Notes under the pieces: model-generated
Databases searched by the model: none
What the model was told of the DNA's origin: nothing
What the model saw: the letters and a program-made list of their open reading frames with translations, nothing else
Source: Alphaproteobacteria bacterium
GTDB taxonomy: Bacteria; Pseudomonadota; Alphaproteobacteria; CACIAM-22H2
Assembly (NCBI GenBank): GCA_017308135.1
Contig: JAFKFM010000006.1
Span: 251,724-315,723, forward strand
DNA length: 64,000 nt
Direction: 5' to 3'
Program-made: the position numbers and the translations under genes
Shown here: in pieces, positions 17,086-25,325 of the stretch
How the letters are laid out: each line of letters opens with the position of its first letter
Position numbering within the stretch: position 1 is the stretch's first letter

Positions 17086-18055
17086 ACCAGGCCTTCAGGC
17101 GCTTGCGCCACGGCCGGGATTTGAGCCGCGTCGCCGGATCGTCCTTGGCCGCGACCGGCCCGAAATGCGCCCAAAACGGCCGGTCGTTCCAGGTGTCGCA
17201 AGCGACCAGCGCCTTGGCGTTGAAGTTCGCGACCGCTTGGCGCTGCCCTTCCGCCGCCAGCAGCCCGGCCAAGCGGCCATACGACGAATTCCCGAAACCC
17301 AGCGCATCGGCGCGCGACAGTGCCAGCAAATCGGCAATGCGATCGTCGGCGGCGAATGTCGCGACCGGCAGCGGGTTCCAGCGCGCGAAAGCCGGCAGAA
17401 TCGCGTCGCGGCTATCCGACGCGATATAGAGCTTCGCGTCCGGCGTTTTCGCCATTTCGCCGGCGACCCAGTCGACGAACCAGTCGACCGGCACGGGCGC
17501 GAATTGTGGAATTCCGGCATGGACCGGATCGGCCAAATCGCCGCGCCGAACATGCACGGCGATCAGTTTGCCGGGAATGCCCGCGCGCCACGCATCGGCG
17601 GCATGTTCGGCGCCAAAGCGCAGCAGCTTGCGGAACAGCGCGCGATGCGGGGCCCAGCACGCGGGCAATTCCTGGAAATACCCGTCGAAATCGACATTGG
17701 CGAACGGAGTGGGCTGCTCCCACAGCGCCAACGCCGCCGCATCTTCGAACGGCCCGTAAGCGATGGTCGGCACATCGTCGAAAGCGGGTTGCGGGACCGC
17801 ACCCACCAGCTTGCCCGCTGGGAACGCGGGCGCTTCGATCCGTAGATCGTGGCGCCAAGCATAGAAATTCAGGAAGGCCCATTGCAGCAGCTGATTGGCC
17901 ATCCGGCCGTTGAGGCCGAGATTGCGCATCGACACGACGCCGCTTGTCCCCGTCGCGATCTCGCCGGGCTCGATCTCGGCCGATTTCACGTACACGCCGT
18001 CGCGGCGGCGCACGCGGCCGCGATCGAATTCGGCGATATGGGCGCTGAGATCCAT
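17066..18055 (-). CDS. Glycosyltransferase, alpha-1,2-fucosyltransferase (GT11)-like
   Basis: A 329-residue cytosolic protein that resembles GT11 fucosyltransferases. The N-terminal NGRMANQLLQWAFLNFYA block parallels the GRLGNQLFQYA motif. VHVRRGD near residue 168 is the HxRRxD motif that binds GDP-fucose in this fold. GFGNSSYGRLAGLLA corresponds to the third motif. The donor could be another GDP-sugar. A basic C-terminal tail (RPWRKRLKAWFKRRG) resembles that of the convergent neighbour. Transcription is away from rsmB. Confidence 0.65.
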   Translation of the reverse strand: MDLSAHIAEFDRGRVRRRDGVYVKSAEIEPGEIATGTSGVVSMRNLGLNGRMANQLLQWAFLNFYAWRHDLRIEAPAFPAGKLVGAVPQPAFDDVPTIAYGPFEDAAALALWEQPTPFANVDFDGYFQELPACWAPHRALFRKLLRFGAEHAADAWRAGIPGKLIAVHVRRGDLADPVHAGIPQFAPVPVDWFVDWVAGEMAKTPDAKLYIASDSRDAILPAFARWNPLPVATFAADDRIADLLALSRADALGFGNSSYGRLAGLLAAEGQRQAVANFNAKALVACDTWNDRPFWAHFGPVAAKDDPATRLKSRPWRKRLKAWFKRRGI

Positions 18056-18136
18056 GCCCTGCCCTTATCGACAGGCGGACAGGCCCGGGTCAAGCCGCGC
18101 TTGCGCATCCGGTCCCGGTCCCCTACTTAGCGGCCC

Positions 18137-19399
18137 ATGAAAACAGCACCCTCCGCACGCCTTGCCGCCGCCCAATTGCTCGACGCCGTGCTGCAAGGCA
18201 AGCGCACGCTGGAGGATGCGATGGCCGGCGTGCAGACCCTGCGCGTGCTGGAACCGCGCGATCGCGGCTTCGCGCGGATGCTGTCGGCAACGGTGCTGCG
18301 CCGTCTGGGCACCATCGACGCCATTCTGGCGCAATGTCTGGACAAGGGTGCGCCGCCCAAGCCGGTCGAATCGCCGTTGCGGTTGGGCGTCGCCCAATTG
18401 CTATTCCTGGGCACGCCCGCCCATGCGGCGGTCGGCGAGACGGTCGATCTGGCCCCCGAAAAACTGCGCGGCCTGGTCAACGCCGTGCTGCGCCGCGTGT
18501 CGCGCGACGGCGAAAAACTGCTGGCCGCGATCGACGCCCCGCGCGCCGACACGCCCGCTTGGCTCTGGGCCATCCTGGTCGATAGCTGGGGTGAGGCAAA
18601 AGCGCGCGACATCGTCGCCGGGCAATTGCGCGAGCCGCCGCTCGACATCACGGTGAAATCGAACGCCGCCGACTGGGCCACGAAGCTCGGCGCCAAATTA
18701 CTGCCGACCGGCATGCTGCGCTTGGAAGAAGCGGGCAATGTCGCCGAATTGCCGGGCTTCGAAGAAGGGGCGTGGTGGGTGCAGGACGAAGCCGCCGCCT
18801 TGCCCGCGCGCTTGCTGGGCGACATTTCGGGCAAGCGCGTGCTGGATCTGTGCGCCGCCCCCGGCGGCAAAACGCTGCAGCTCGCCGCGGCCGGCGGCAA
18901 AGTCACCGCCGTCGATCAATCCGCCAAGCGTCTCGACCGGGTGGTCGAGAATCTCGCGCGCACGATGCTGGAAGCGGAGATCGTCAACGCCGACGCGTCG
19001 AAATGGACGCCGAAGGCGCCCTATCCTTTCATCCTGTTGGATGCGCCGTGTACGGCGACGGGCACGCTGCGCCGCCATCCGGAAATCGCGCATCTCAAAA
19101 ACTCCGCCGACGCGGTCAAGCTGATGGCCGCGCAAGATCGTTTGCTGGATGCCGCCGCGAAGATGCTCGAGCCCGGCGGCACGCTGGTTTACGCCGTCTG
19201 CTCGCTCGACAAGCGCGAAGGCAGTGCGCGCGTGGCGGCGTTCCTGGATCGTCATCGCGATTTCGCACGCATCCCCGTGACCGCCGCCGAGATCGGCGGG
19301 CGCGGCGAATTGATCGACACGGCGGGCGATCTCGTCACCACGCCCGCGAACGGCATGGACGGGTTCCAGGCGGCGCGCTTGCGGCGACGCGCCAACTGA
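18137..19399 (+). CDS. rsmB: 16S rRNA (cytosine-C5)-methyltransferase RsmB
   Basis: A 420-residue rRNA methyltransferase that makes m5C in 16S rRNA. An N-terminal NusB-like domain (about 1-130) is followed by the SAM-binding LDLCAAPGGKTLQLAAAG motif, the DAPCTATGTLRRHPE motif and the second catalytic cysteine in VYAVCSLDKREG. Both cysteines of the two-cysteine mechanism are present. It is followed after 14 bp by the CDP-glucose dehydratase gene in the same direction, which suggests that the sugar gene may be carried on rsmB transcription. Confidence 0.93.
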   Translation: MKTAPSARLAAAQLLDAVLQGKRTLEDAMAGVQTLRVLEPRDRGFARMLSATVLRRLGTIDAILAQCLDKGAPPKPVESPLRLGVAQLLFLGTPAHAAVGETVDLAPEKLRGLVNAVLRRVSRDGEKLLAAIDAPRADTPAWLWAILVDSWGEAKARDIVAGQLREPPLDITVKSNAADWATKLGAKLLPTGMLRLEEAGNVAELPGFEEGAWWVQDEAAALPARLLGDISGKRVLDLCAAPGGKTLQLAAAGGKVTAVDQSAKRLDRVVENLARTMLEAEIVNADASKWTPKAPYPFILLDAPCTATGTLRRHPEIAHLKNSADAVKLMAAQDRLLDAAAKMLEPGGTLVYAVCSLDKREGSARVAAFLDRHRDFARIPVTAAEIGGRGELIDTAGDLVTTPANGMDGFQAARLRRRAN

Positions 19400-19413
19400 C
19401 GCAAGCTTGCGGC

Positions 19414-20445
19414 ATGTTCGCGCCGTTTTTCGCCGGCAAACGCGTATTCCTGACCGGGCATACCGGCTTCAAAGGAAGCTGGCTGCTCGCCTGGCTGCAT
19501 TCGATGAAGGCGCAGGTTTGCGGCTTCGCATTGCCGCCCGCGACCAAGCCCGCTCTGTTCGATCTGATCGGCGGATCGAAACTCTGCGCGCGCCATGTCG
19601 TGGGCGATATCCGCGACATCGATGCACTTCGCGGCACGATCGCCGAGTTCCAGCCCGAAATCGCGATCCATATGGCGGCGCAAGCCTTGGTGCTGCCGTC
19701 CTATGAAGATCCCGCCGCGACGTTCGAGACCAACGTCACCGGCACGGCCAACGTGTTGGACGCCTTGCGCGGCGTGAAGACGCTCACGCGCATTCTGGTC
19801 GTGACGTCGGACAAGGTTTACGCGAATGACGGCTCGGGCCGCGCTTTCGTCGAAAGCGACCGGCTGGGCGGGCACGATCCTTATTCGGCCAGCAAGGCGG
19901 CGGCGGAGATCGTGGTCGAATCCTTCCGTGCCTCGTTCTTCAAGAACGACGTGGCGCTCGCCGTCGGGCGTGCGGGCAACGTCATCGGCGGCGGCGATTG
20001 GGCGGCCCATCGCATCGTGCCCGACGCGGTGCGTGCGCTGACCGAGAACAAGCCGCTGGTGCTGCGCCGGCCCGGCGCCATCCGCCCGTGGCAGCATGTG
20101 CTGGATCCGCTTTCGGGCTATCTGGCGCTGATCCAATCGGGCGAATCGGGCGCCTATAATTTCGGGCCCGACCCGAAGAATCGCCGCACCGTGGGCGAAT
20201 TGATCGAGCGTTTCGCCGCCCTCAACGGCGGCAACCCCACCGTGACGCTCGAGAATGCGCCCACACCGGACGAAGCGCCCTATCTGCTGCTGTCGTCGGA
20301 AAAAGCGGCGCGCGAGTTGGTGTGGCGGCCCGAAATGGATTTCGCGCACGCGGTCGATGCGACGGCCAAATGGTACGCCGATTGGCGCGCGGGTAAGGAT
20401 CCCGCTGCTTTGGTCCGCGCGGAAATCGCGGCTTACGTGGGTTAA
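19414..20445 (+). CDS. rfbG: CDP-glucose 4,6-dehydratase
   Basis: A short-chain dehydrogenase of 343 residues that converts CDP-glucose to CDP-4-dehydro-6-deoxyglucose, the entry to CDP-linked 3,6-dideoxyhexoses and related sugars. The N-terminal GHTGFKGSW motif distinguishes this branch. Tyr157 and Lys161 in DPYSASKAA form the catalytic pair, with the threonine of TSDKVYAND. No CDP-glucose synthase (rfbF) or 3-dehydratase (rfbH) is visible here, so partner genes must lie elsewhere. The TylC3-like C-methyltransferase at 7408 could act on a product. The end overlaps the convergent dehydrogenase gene by 4 bp. Confidence 0.85.
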   Translation: MFAPFFAGKRVFLTGHTGFKGSWLLAWLHSMKAQVCGFALPPATKPALFDLIGGSKLCARHVVGDIRDIDALRGTIAEFQPEIAIHMAAQALVLPSYEDPAATFETNVTGTANVLDALRGVKTLTRILVVTSDKVYANDGSGRAFVESDRLGGHDPYSASKAAAEIVVESFRASFFKNDVALAVGRAGNVIGGGDWAAHRIVPDAVRALTENKPLVLRRPGAIRPWQHVLDPLSGYLALIQSGESGAYNFGPDPKNRRTVGELIERFAALNGGNPTVTLENAPTPDEAPYLLLSSEKAARELVWRPEMDFAHAVDATAKWYADWRAGKDPAALVRAEIAAYVG

Positions 20446-21740
20446 AGCTCCCAGCGCGCGAAGCCGGGCAAATCCCGGCCGCGCCACATGCCCTTGATGT
20501 CGGCGATCAAGGCGCCGGGTTTCGCGGCGTTCTGGAAATCCGCAACCTTCCACGCCGCGAATGCGTCGTGCGAAACCGCGCCGACGATCGCGTCGTAGCC
20601 CGCCTTGGCTTGCAGCATCTTCAATGGTGCAAAACCGTATTCGTGTTTGGCTTCGTCACCATCGCAAATCGGATCGAGCACGTCGACCTGATGGCCCCAT
20701 TCGCCCAAGGCGCGCACCAGATCGGCGACCTTGGAATTGCGCAGATCGGGAACGTTTTCCTTGAAGGTCAGGCCAAGCACCAAAATACGCCGCGCCCCCG
20801 CCCCGCCGATCCCGACGAGTTCACGCGCGATACGCGTGGCGACGTAGCCCGCCATCGCATCGTTGATGCGCCGCCCGGCGAGAATGACTTCCGGATGATG
20901 GCCCAGGCGCTGCGAAAGATCGGCGAGGTAATAGGGATCGACGCCGATGCAATGCCCGCCGACGAGACCCGGCGTGAAGCGCAGGAAGTTCCACTTCGTG
21001 CCGGCGGCGGCCAAAACGTCGTGCACCGACACGCCGATCTTGCCGAAGATCATCGCGATCTCGTTCATGAAGGCGATGTTGATGTCGCGTTGCGCGTTCT
21101 CGATCACCTTGGCGGCTTCGGCGGTTTTGATGTCGCGCGCGCGGAACGTGCCGCCGCTGGTGACGAGGCCGTAGAGCCCCGCGAGCAGATCGGCGACTTC
21201 GGGTGTTTGTCCTGCGACGACCTTGGTGATGCGGTCGACCGTGTGTTCGCGATCGCCCGGATTGATGCGCTCCGGGCTATAGCCCAGGAAGAAATCGACG
21301 CCGGATTTGAGGCCCGATTCCTTTTCGAGCGCCGGCCCCGCGACGTCTTCGGTGACACCGGGATAGACGGTCGATTCGAGGACGACGACGGCCCCCTTGC
21401 GCATGACCTTGCCGACCGTGCGGCACGCGGACAGCACCGCACCCAGATCGGGCCGGTTGGCGACATCGACCGGGGTCGGCACGGTCACGATATAGACGTC
21501 GAGCCCGGCGATATCGGCGACATCCGACGTGACCTTCAGCTTGCTGGCGGTCAGGCGGTCCTTCTCGATTTCGTTCGTGCGGTCATGGCCGCGCGCGAGC
21601 TCGCCGACGCGCGCCTTGTCGATATCGAAGCCGATCGTCGTGACCCCGCGCGCCAAAGCCACCGCCAACGGCAGGCCGACATAGCCAAGGCCGATAACGC
21701 CCACGCGGGCTTTGGCGGGTTCGGGCAGCTTCACGCTCAT
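20442..21740 (-). CDS. Nucleotide sugar dehydrogenase (TviB/WbpO-like)
   Basis: A 432-residue NAD-dependent enzyme that oxidises C6 of a UDP-sugar to the uronate, most like UDP-N-acetylgalactosamine or -glucosamine 6-dehydrogenases. The NAD motif GVIGLGYVGLP is near residue 13, the middle domain contains GYSPERINPGD, and the catalytic cysteine lies in GGHCIGVDPYYL near residue 263. The C-terminal LGLTFKENVPDLRNSK block is typical. The product would be an acidic sugar for surface polysaccharide. It follows the membrane glycosyltransferase-like gene in the same direction with a 65-bp gap. Confidence 0.88.
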   Translation of the reverse strand: MSVKLPEPAKARVGVIGLGYVGLPLAVALARGVTTIGFDIDKARVGELARGHDRTNEIEKDRLTASKLKVTSDVADIAGLDVYIVTVPTPVDVANRPDLGAVLSACRTVGKVMRKGAVVVLESTVYPGVTEDVAGPALEKESGLKSGVDFFLGYSPERINPGDREHTVDRITKVVAGQTPEVADLLAGLYGLVTSGGTFRARDIKTAEAAKVIENAQRDINIAFMNEIAMIFGKIGVSVHDVLAAAGTKWNFLRFTPGLVGGHCIGVDPYYLADLSQRLGHHPEVILAGRRINDAMAGYVATRIARELVGIGGAGARRILVLGLTFKENVPDLRNSKVADLVRALGEWGHQVDVLDPICDGDEAKHEYGFAPLKMLQAKAGYDAIVGAVSHDAFAAWKVADFQNAAKPGALIADIKGMWRGRDLPGFARWEL

Positions 21741-21805
21741 GCTCTCGCTCCGACTGACAATCCGGCCTCGTGCGGCACACCGGCCGCGCTTCGTGGCGAC
21801 ACTTT

Positions 21806-23176
21806 CTAGACGCTATCCGGGCGCCGCCAAAGGGCAAAAGAATCCCGGCGGCGGTGCGCGCCGGCGGCACAGGCCGCGCCTGCCAGCGCCATCGCGATTG
21901 GTTCGATCGGCAGGCGATATTTGGCCGAGGCGACCGGCCCCTGCACCGCCAGAATGAAGCCAATCCAGGCGATGGCGAAAATCGCGGGGGCGCGCGTCGG
22001 GCGATTTCGCAGCAATAGCCACAATCCGAGTACGCCCAGCAGACGCATCGGCCATTCGATCAGCGCGCCGCCGGCCATCCAGGCGAGATAGCGCGCGGTC
22101 GAGCTATCGGTGATGAAGTTGCGCATTTTCGACAACGGCGTTTCGCCCTCGGTATCGTAGAATCCGATGCGCCGGATCTTCATCACTTGCGGGATCATCA
22201 ATGTCGCGGGCGAGGCGAGATTGATCGCCATGCCCGACAGCCAAGCCTTGACGAAAGCTTGCGGCGGCAACGCCCAAAGATATTCGCGGGTCAATTCGCG
22301 GTAGATCGCGGCGGCATCGAACGGATTGCGGTCTCCGTGCGGCGCTGCGCGGCCTGCACGTAATTCGAAGTAACGCGCGCGCATTTCGGCAAAGGATTGC
22401 GGATAGGGTGTGCCGTCCTCCGCTTCGCGGACCAGCGGGTACCACCACAGCGCCATATGGATCGGCCCTTGCGAGGACAGCGCGAAGTTTCCATGGACGA
22501 ATCCGTTGCGCAGGATCATCGGCGCCGCGAAGGCCGCGACGATGCCGAGTACGATCACCGCATCGCGCACGCCGATTCGGCCGCGCTTGAGGAGAAAAAT
22601 CGCGAGGCCGAGCACCGGCAGGAACGGCCACACCACCGCGCGGTTGAACAGCGCCAAGCCGAACCAAAACCCAATCGCGGCGGGCCCGCCTTCGCCCTTC
22701 CACAGCCGGGCGAGCGACAGAAAACCGAACGCCAAGCAAGCGACGAAGATCGTGTCGCCGAGCATCGTCGCGGCCAGCACGATCTGCGTCGGGTTCAACG
22801 CGGCAAACAATCCGGCATAGCGCCCCGCCCCCGGCTTGACGATCTCGGCCGTGCGGGCGATGGCGATGCAGGCGATCGCATCGATCGCCATCTGCACGAC
22901 GATCGGCGCCCAATAAGAGTCGGGCCCGAACGGCATCATCGTCAGATGTAGAAACAACGTATAGCCCGGCATCCGGTCGGCCGAGCCCTGCCACCAATCC
23001 GGCCCGGCGGCGAGCGTCAAGAACATCGGGCTGTCGGGGTGAAACGTCGCGGGCTCCGAAACGCCGGTGAAGGCGAGCCAGGCGAGCCGCAGCGCGAAAG
23101 CCAGCGCAAACAGTGCCGCCGGCTTTTCGAGGCCCAGCTTATCAAGAATGGTCAATACGCCTTGAGCTTGCGCCAT
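21806..23176 (-). CDS. Polytopic membrane protein, GT-C glycosyltransferase-like
   Basis: A 456-residue inner-membrane protein with about ten to twelve predicted helices. An acidic loop after the first helix (FHPDSP near residue 46) and the large soluble insert around residues 240-330 are reminiscent of GT-C transferases of the ArnT/PMT type, which use lipid-linked sugar donors in the periplasm. The proposed start overlaps the preceding gene by 25 bp, so coupling is likely. No exact family could be assigned. It lies directly after the methyltransferase-GT2 fusion, which could supply a polyprenyl-phosphate sugar. Confidence 0.6.
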   Translation of the reverse strand: MAQAQGVLTILDKLGLEKPAALFALAFALRLAWLAFTGVSEPATFHPDSPMFLTLAAGPDWWQGSADRMPGYTLFLHLTMMPFGPDSYWAPIVVQMAIDAIACIAIARTAEIVKPGAGRYAGLFAALNPTQIVLAATMLGDTIFVACLAFGFLSLARLWKGEGGPAAIGFWFGLALFNRAVVWPFLPVLGLAIFLLKRGRIGVRDAVIVLGIVAAFAAPMILRNGFVHGNFALSSQGPIHMALWWYPLVREAEDGTPYPQSFAEMRARYFELRAGRAAPHGDRNPFDAAAIYRELTREYLWALPPQAFVKAWLSGMAINLASPATLMIPQVMKIRRIGFYDTEGETPLSKMRNFITDSSTARYLAWMAGGALIEWPMRLLGVLGLWLLLRNRPTRAPAIFAIAWIGFILAVQGPVASAKYRLPIEPIAMALAGAACAAGAHRRRDSFALWRRPDSV

Positions 23177-24588
23177 GCGAACACGACCATTTGCAGCAGC
23201 AGGAAGCCGTGCCGGAAGCGCGAGATCTGCGTTTCGCCGTAGGTGCGCGCGAGATAGCGGATCGGCACTTCGACGACTTTCAGATTGAGCTTCACCGCGC
23301 CGAAGATGAGATCAAAATCGCCGAACGGATCGAAATCGCCGAAATAAAGGCGGTTCGCGGCGATACGTTCGTAATGCGTTTTGCGCAAAACTTTGGTGCC
23401 GCACAGCGTGTCGGTGAAACGCTGATTGAGCAGCCAGGAGAAGATCACCGAGAAGCCGTGATTGGCGATCCAGTTCAAGGCGCGCATCGCCTCTTCTTCC
23501 ATCGGATAGACGAGGCGCGTGCCGTTGACGAATTCGCCCCGCCCGTCCGCGATCTGGCGGAAGAATTTGGGCATCTGCTCCGGCGGCACGGTCAGATCCG
23601 CGTCGAGGATCATCAGCACGTCGCCGGTCGCTTCGGCGAAGCCCTTTCGCACCGCGTCGCCCTTGCCCTTGCCTTCCTGCACGAACACCTTGATGTCGCG
23701 ATCGGGATAGGCGGCCTGCACGCGGCGCATTTCGTCGAGCGTGCCATCCTTCGAATGGCCTTCGACGAACACGATCTCCACGCGCTCGCAGAAAATCGGC
23801 AGGCGCTTGACCGCCGCTTCGATATTGCCGCGTTCGTTGCGCGCGGGGATAATCACGCTGGCCGAAGTCGGCACGGGATGCTGGATCTGGCGCGAACGCG
23901 CGACCAGATAATGGCGCAGGCACAGGCCGCGCAAAATCGGCAACGGGGCCAGCACGCGATTGACGAGGCCGCCCAGGCCCAGCAAGCGCAGCGGCGACAA
24001 GGTGCGCCATTCGCGGCGGATCACTTCGAACCCGGCGAGGTCGAGCAACGCCGCGAGATCGCGCATGCCGAGCCAATTGGTCGGCGGCATCGGCGCCTTC
24101 AGCCCGAAGCTTTGAGCGACGCGCAACGCGGGCTCCCAAATCGGCGAGTGATAGGACAGCACGATGCGCGTATCGGGATGGCAAACCGCGTGCAGGCGGC
24201 CGAGCACGAGCTCGATATCCTCGATCCAGCCGATCGTGTCCGATAGCAGGACGAAATCGAACTTCTCGTCGAGGGCGGTCAACGCGTCTTCGGTTTCGAA
24301 ATCGGCGACGCGGAATTCGCAATTGGGGTGTGCTGCGCGTGCCGCTTCGATCGCGGGTGCGGAGGGATCGATGCCAAGGCCGCGGCGCGGCTCGAGTGCG
24401 GCCAAAGTCGCCCCGTCGCCGCACCCCACGGCGAGGACGCTCGCACCCGGCGGAATCACGAAGCGCAACGCGCGCGCGTCTTCGGAATGATAGAACGGAT
24501 GGCGGCGGCGCCAGTTTTCGCGCTGCGGCTCGTTGCGGTCACGGAACGCGGCGACTTGGCTGCGGCGATCGGTCGTCGTGGTCGTCAT
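23152..24588 (-). CDS. Methyltransferase-glycosyltransferase family 2 fusion
   Basis: A two-domain protein of 478 residues. The N-terminal part (about 30-215) is a class I SAM methyltransferase with the VLAVGCGDGATLAAL motif and the GIDPSAPAI acidic turn. The C-terminal part (about 240-478) is a GT2 enzyme similar to dolichyl-phosphate mannose synthase, with SVIIPARNERGNI, the LDADLTVPPEQM metal-binding block and GDFDLIFGAVKL. It could make a polyprenyl-phosphate sugar in the cytosol while the methyltransferase modifies the same glycan. It is coupled to both neighbours: the ATG overlaps the stop of the upstream gene in an ATGA arrangement. Confidence 0.8.
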   Translation of the reverse strand: MTTTTTDRRSQVAAFRDRNEPQRENWRRRHPFYHSEDARALRFVIPPGASVLAVGCGDGATLAALEPRRGLGIDPSAPAIEAARAAHPNCEFRVADFETEDALTALDEKFDFVLLSDTIGWIEDIELVLGRLHAVCHPDTRIVLSYHSPIWEPALRVAQSFGLKAPMPPTNWLGMRDLAALLDLAGFEVIRREWRTLSPLRLLGLGGLVNRVLAPLPILRGLCLRHYLVARSRQIQHPVPTSASVIIPARNERGNIEAAVKRLPIFCERVEIVFVEGHSKDGTLDEMRRVQAAYPDRDIKVFVQEGKGKGDAVRKGFAEATGDVLMILDADLTVPPEQMPKFFRQIADGRGEFVNGTRLVYPMEEEAMRALNWIANHGFSVIFSWLLNQRFTDTLCGTKVLRKTHYERIAANRLYFGDFDPFGDFDLIFGAVKLNLKVVEVPIRYLARTYGETQISRFRHGFLLLQMVVFAWRKLKAY

Positions 24589-25325
24589 GTCGCCGCCCTT
24601 ACGTCGCGTTCGAGAATGAAAAAGGCGCGCAAGGCCAAAGCCCGCAACACCGCTTGCGGCAAGGCGCCCTCGATCGCCGTCAAAGCCCGGACGAGACCGG
24701 CGGGGGCGCCGCGCGGCTGGAAGCCACCCGTGGCGAGATAGCCTAAGCCCCCGAAAGCTTCAACCCGTACGACGCTTAAACCCGGCGCATGGGCGCCCAA
24801 TTCGCTCGCCCGGCGCCACAAAAGTGCGCGCGGGATCCAGGCATTACCGTCCATCGCGTCCTTGCCGGGCGCGAAAGCATCGGTCCAAGGCTGGGCCACC
24901 GCGCGGCAATCCTCGTGATGCAGAAAGCGATAGACGGGCCAGCCCGCCGGTCCCGCCCAAGGCTCGACCAACAGGCAGCGCCCGCCGGGTTTCAGCAAAC
25001 GCGAGATTTCCGCCAATGCCTTGCCTGGTGCGGAAAAGTGATGCAGCACATCGATGCCGACGACATTGGCGAAAGCGCCGCTCGCGAAGGGCAGCGCATG
25101 CACGTCGCACGCGACGTCCACACCCGACTGCACGCCCAAATCGACATTGACGAAATCCGGCCGCCCGGCGCCATAGAAGCCGGGCCCGCAGCCAAGCTGC
25201 AAGGTGCGGCCCGGCGTCAGATTCGCGTCGAGCCGCGCGAAAATCTGGCTGCCATACCATTCGGACAGGATCGGTTTCGCGGCCCAAACGTCGCGATGAC
25301 GCGTGACCCAATCGGGATCGATCAC
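24585..25325 (-). CDS. Class I SAM-dependent methyltransferase
   Basis: A 246-residue methyltransferase with the LQLGCGPGFYG nucleotide motif, an acidic NVDLG turn, the VVGIDVLHHFSAPGKAL block and the LLKPGGRCLLVEPW segment of the Methyltransf_11 type. A GTG start at 25325 overlaps the heparinase stop (GTGA), matching the 4-bp overlaps found throughout this cluster; the upstream in-frame extension lies within the heparinase gene and is not family-like. The acceptor is unknown but is probably a glycan or lipid-linked sugar, given the adjacent GT2 fusion. Confidence 0.75.
   Translation of the reverse strand: MIDPDWVTRHRDVWAAKPILSEWYGSQIFARLDANLTPGRTLQLGCGPGFYGAGRPDFVNVDLGVQSGVDVACDVHALPFASGAFANVVGIDVLHHFSAPGKALAEISRLLKPGGRCLLVEPWAGPAGWPVYRFLHHEDCRAVAQPWTDAFAPGKDAMDGNAWIPRALLWRRASELGAHAPGLSVVRVEAFGGLGYLATGGFQPRGAPAGLVRALTAIEGALPQAVLRALALRAFFILERDVRAAT

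Noticed and set aside
22104..22997. Arginine-rich frames inside the membrane glycosyltransferase-like gene
   Set aside because: They overlap a clean polytopic membrane protein on the same strand and show no domain.
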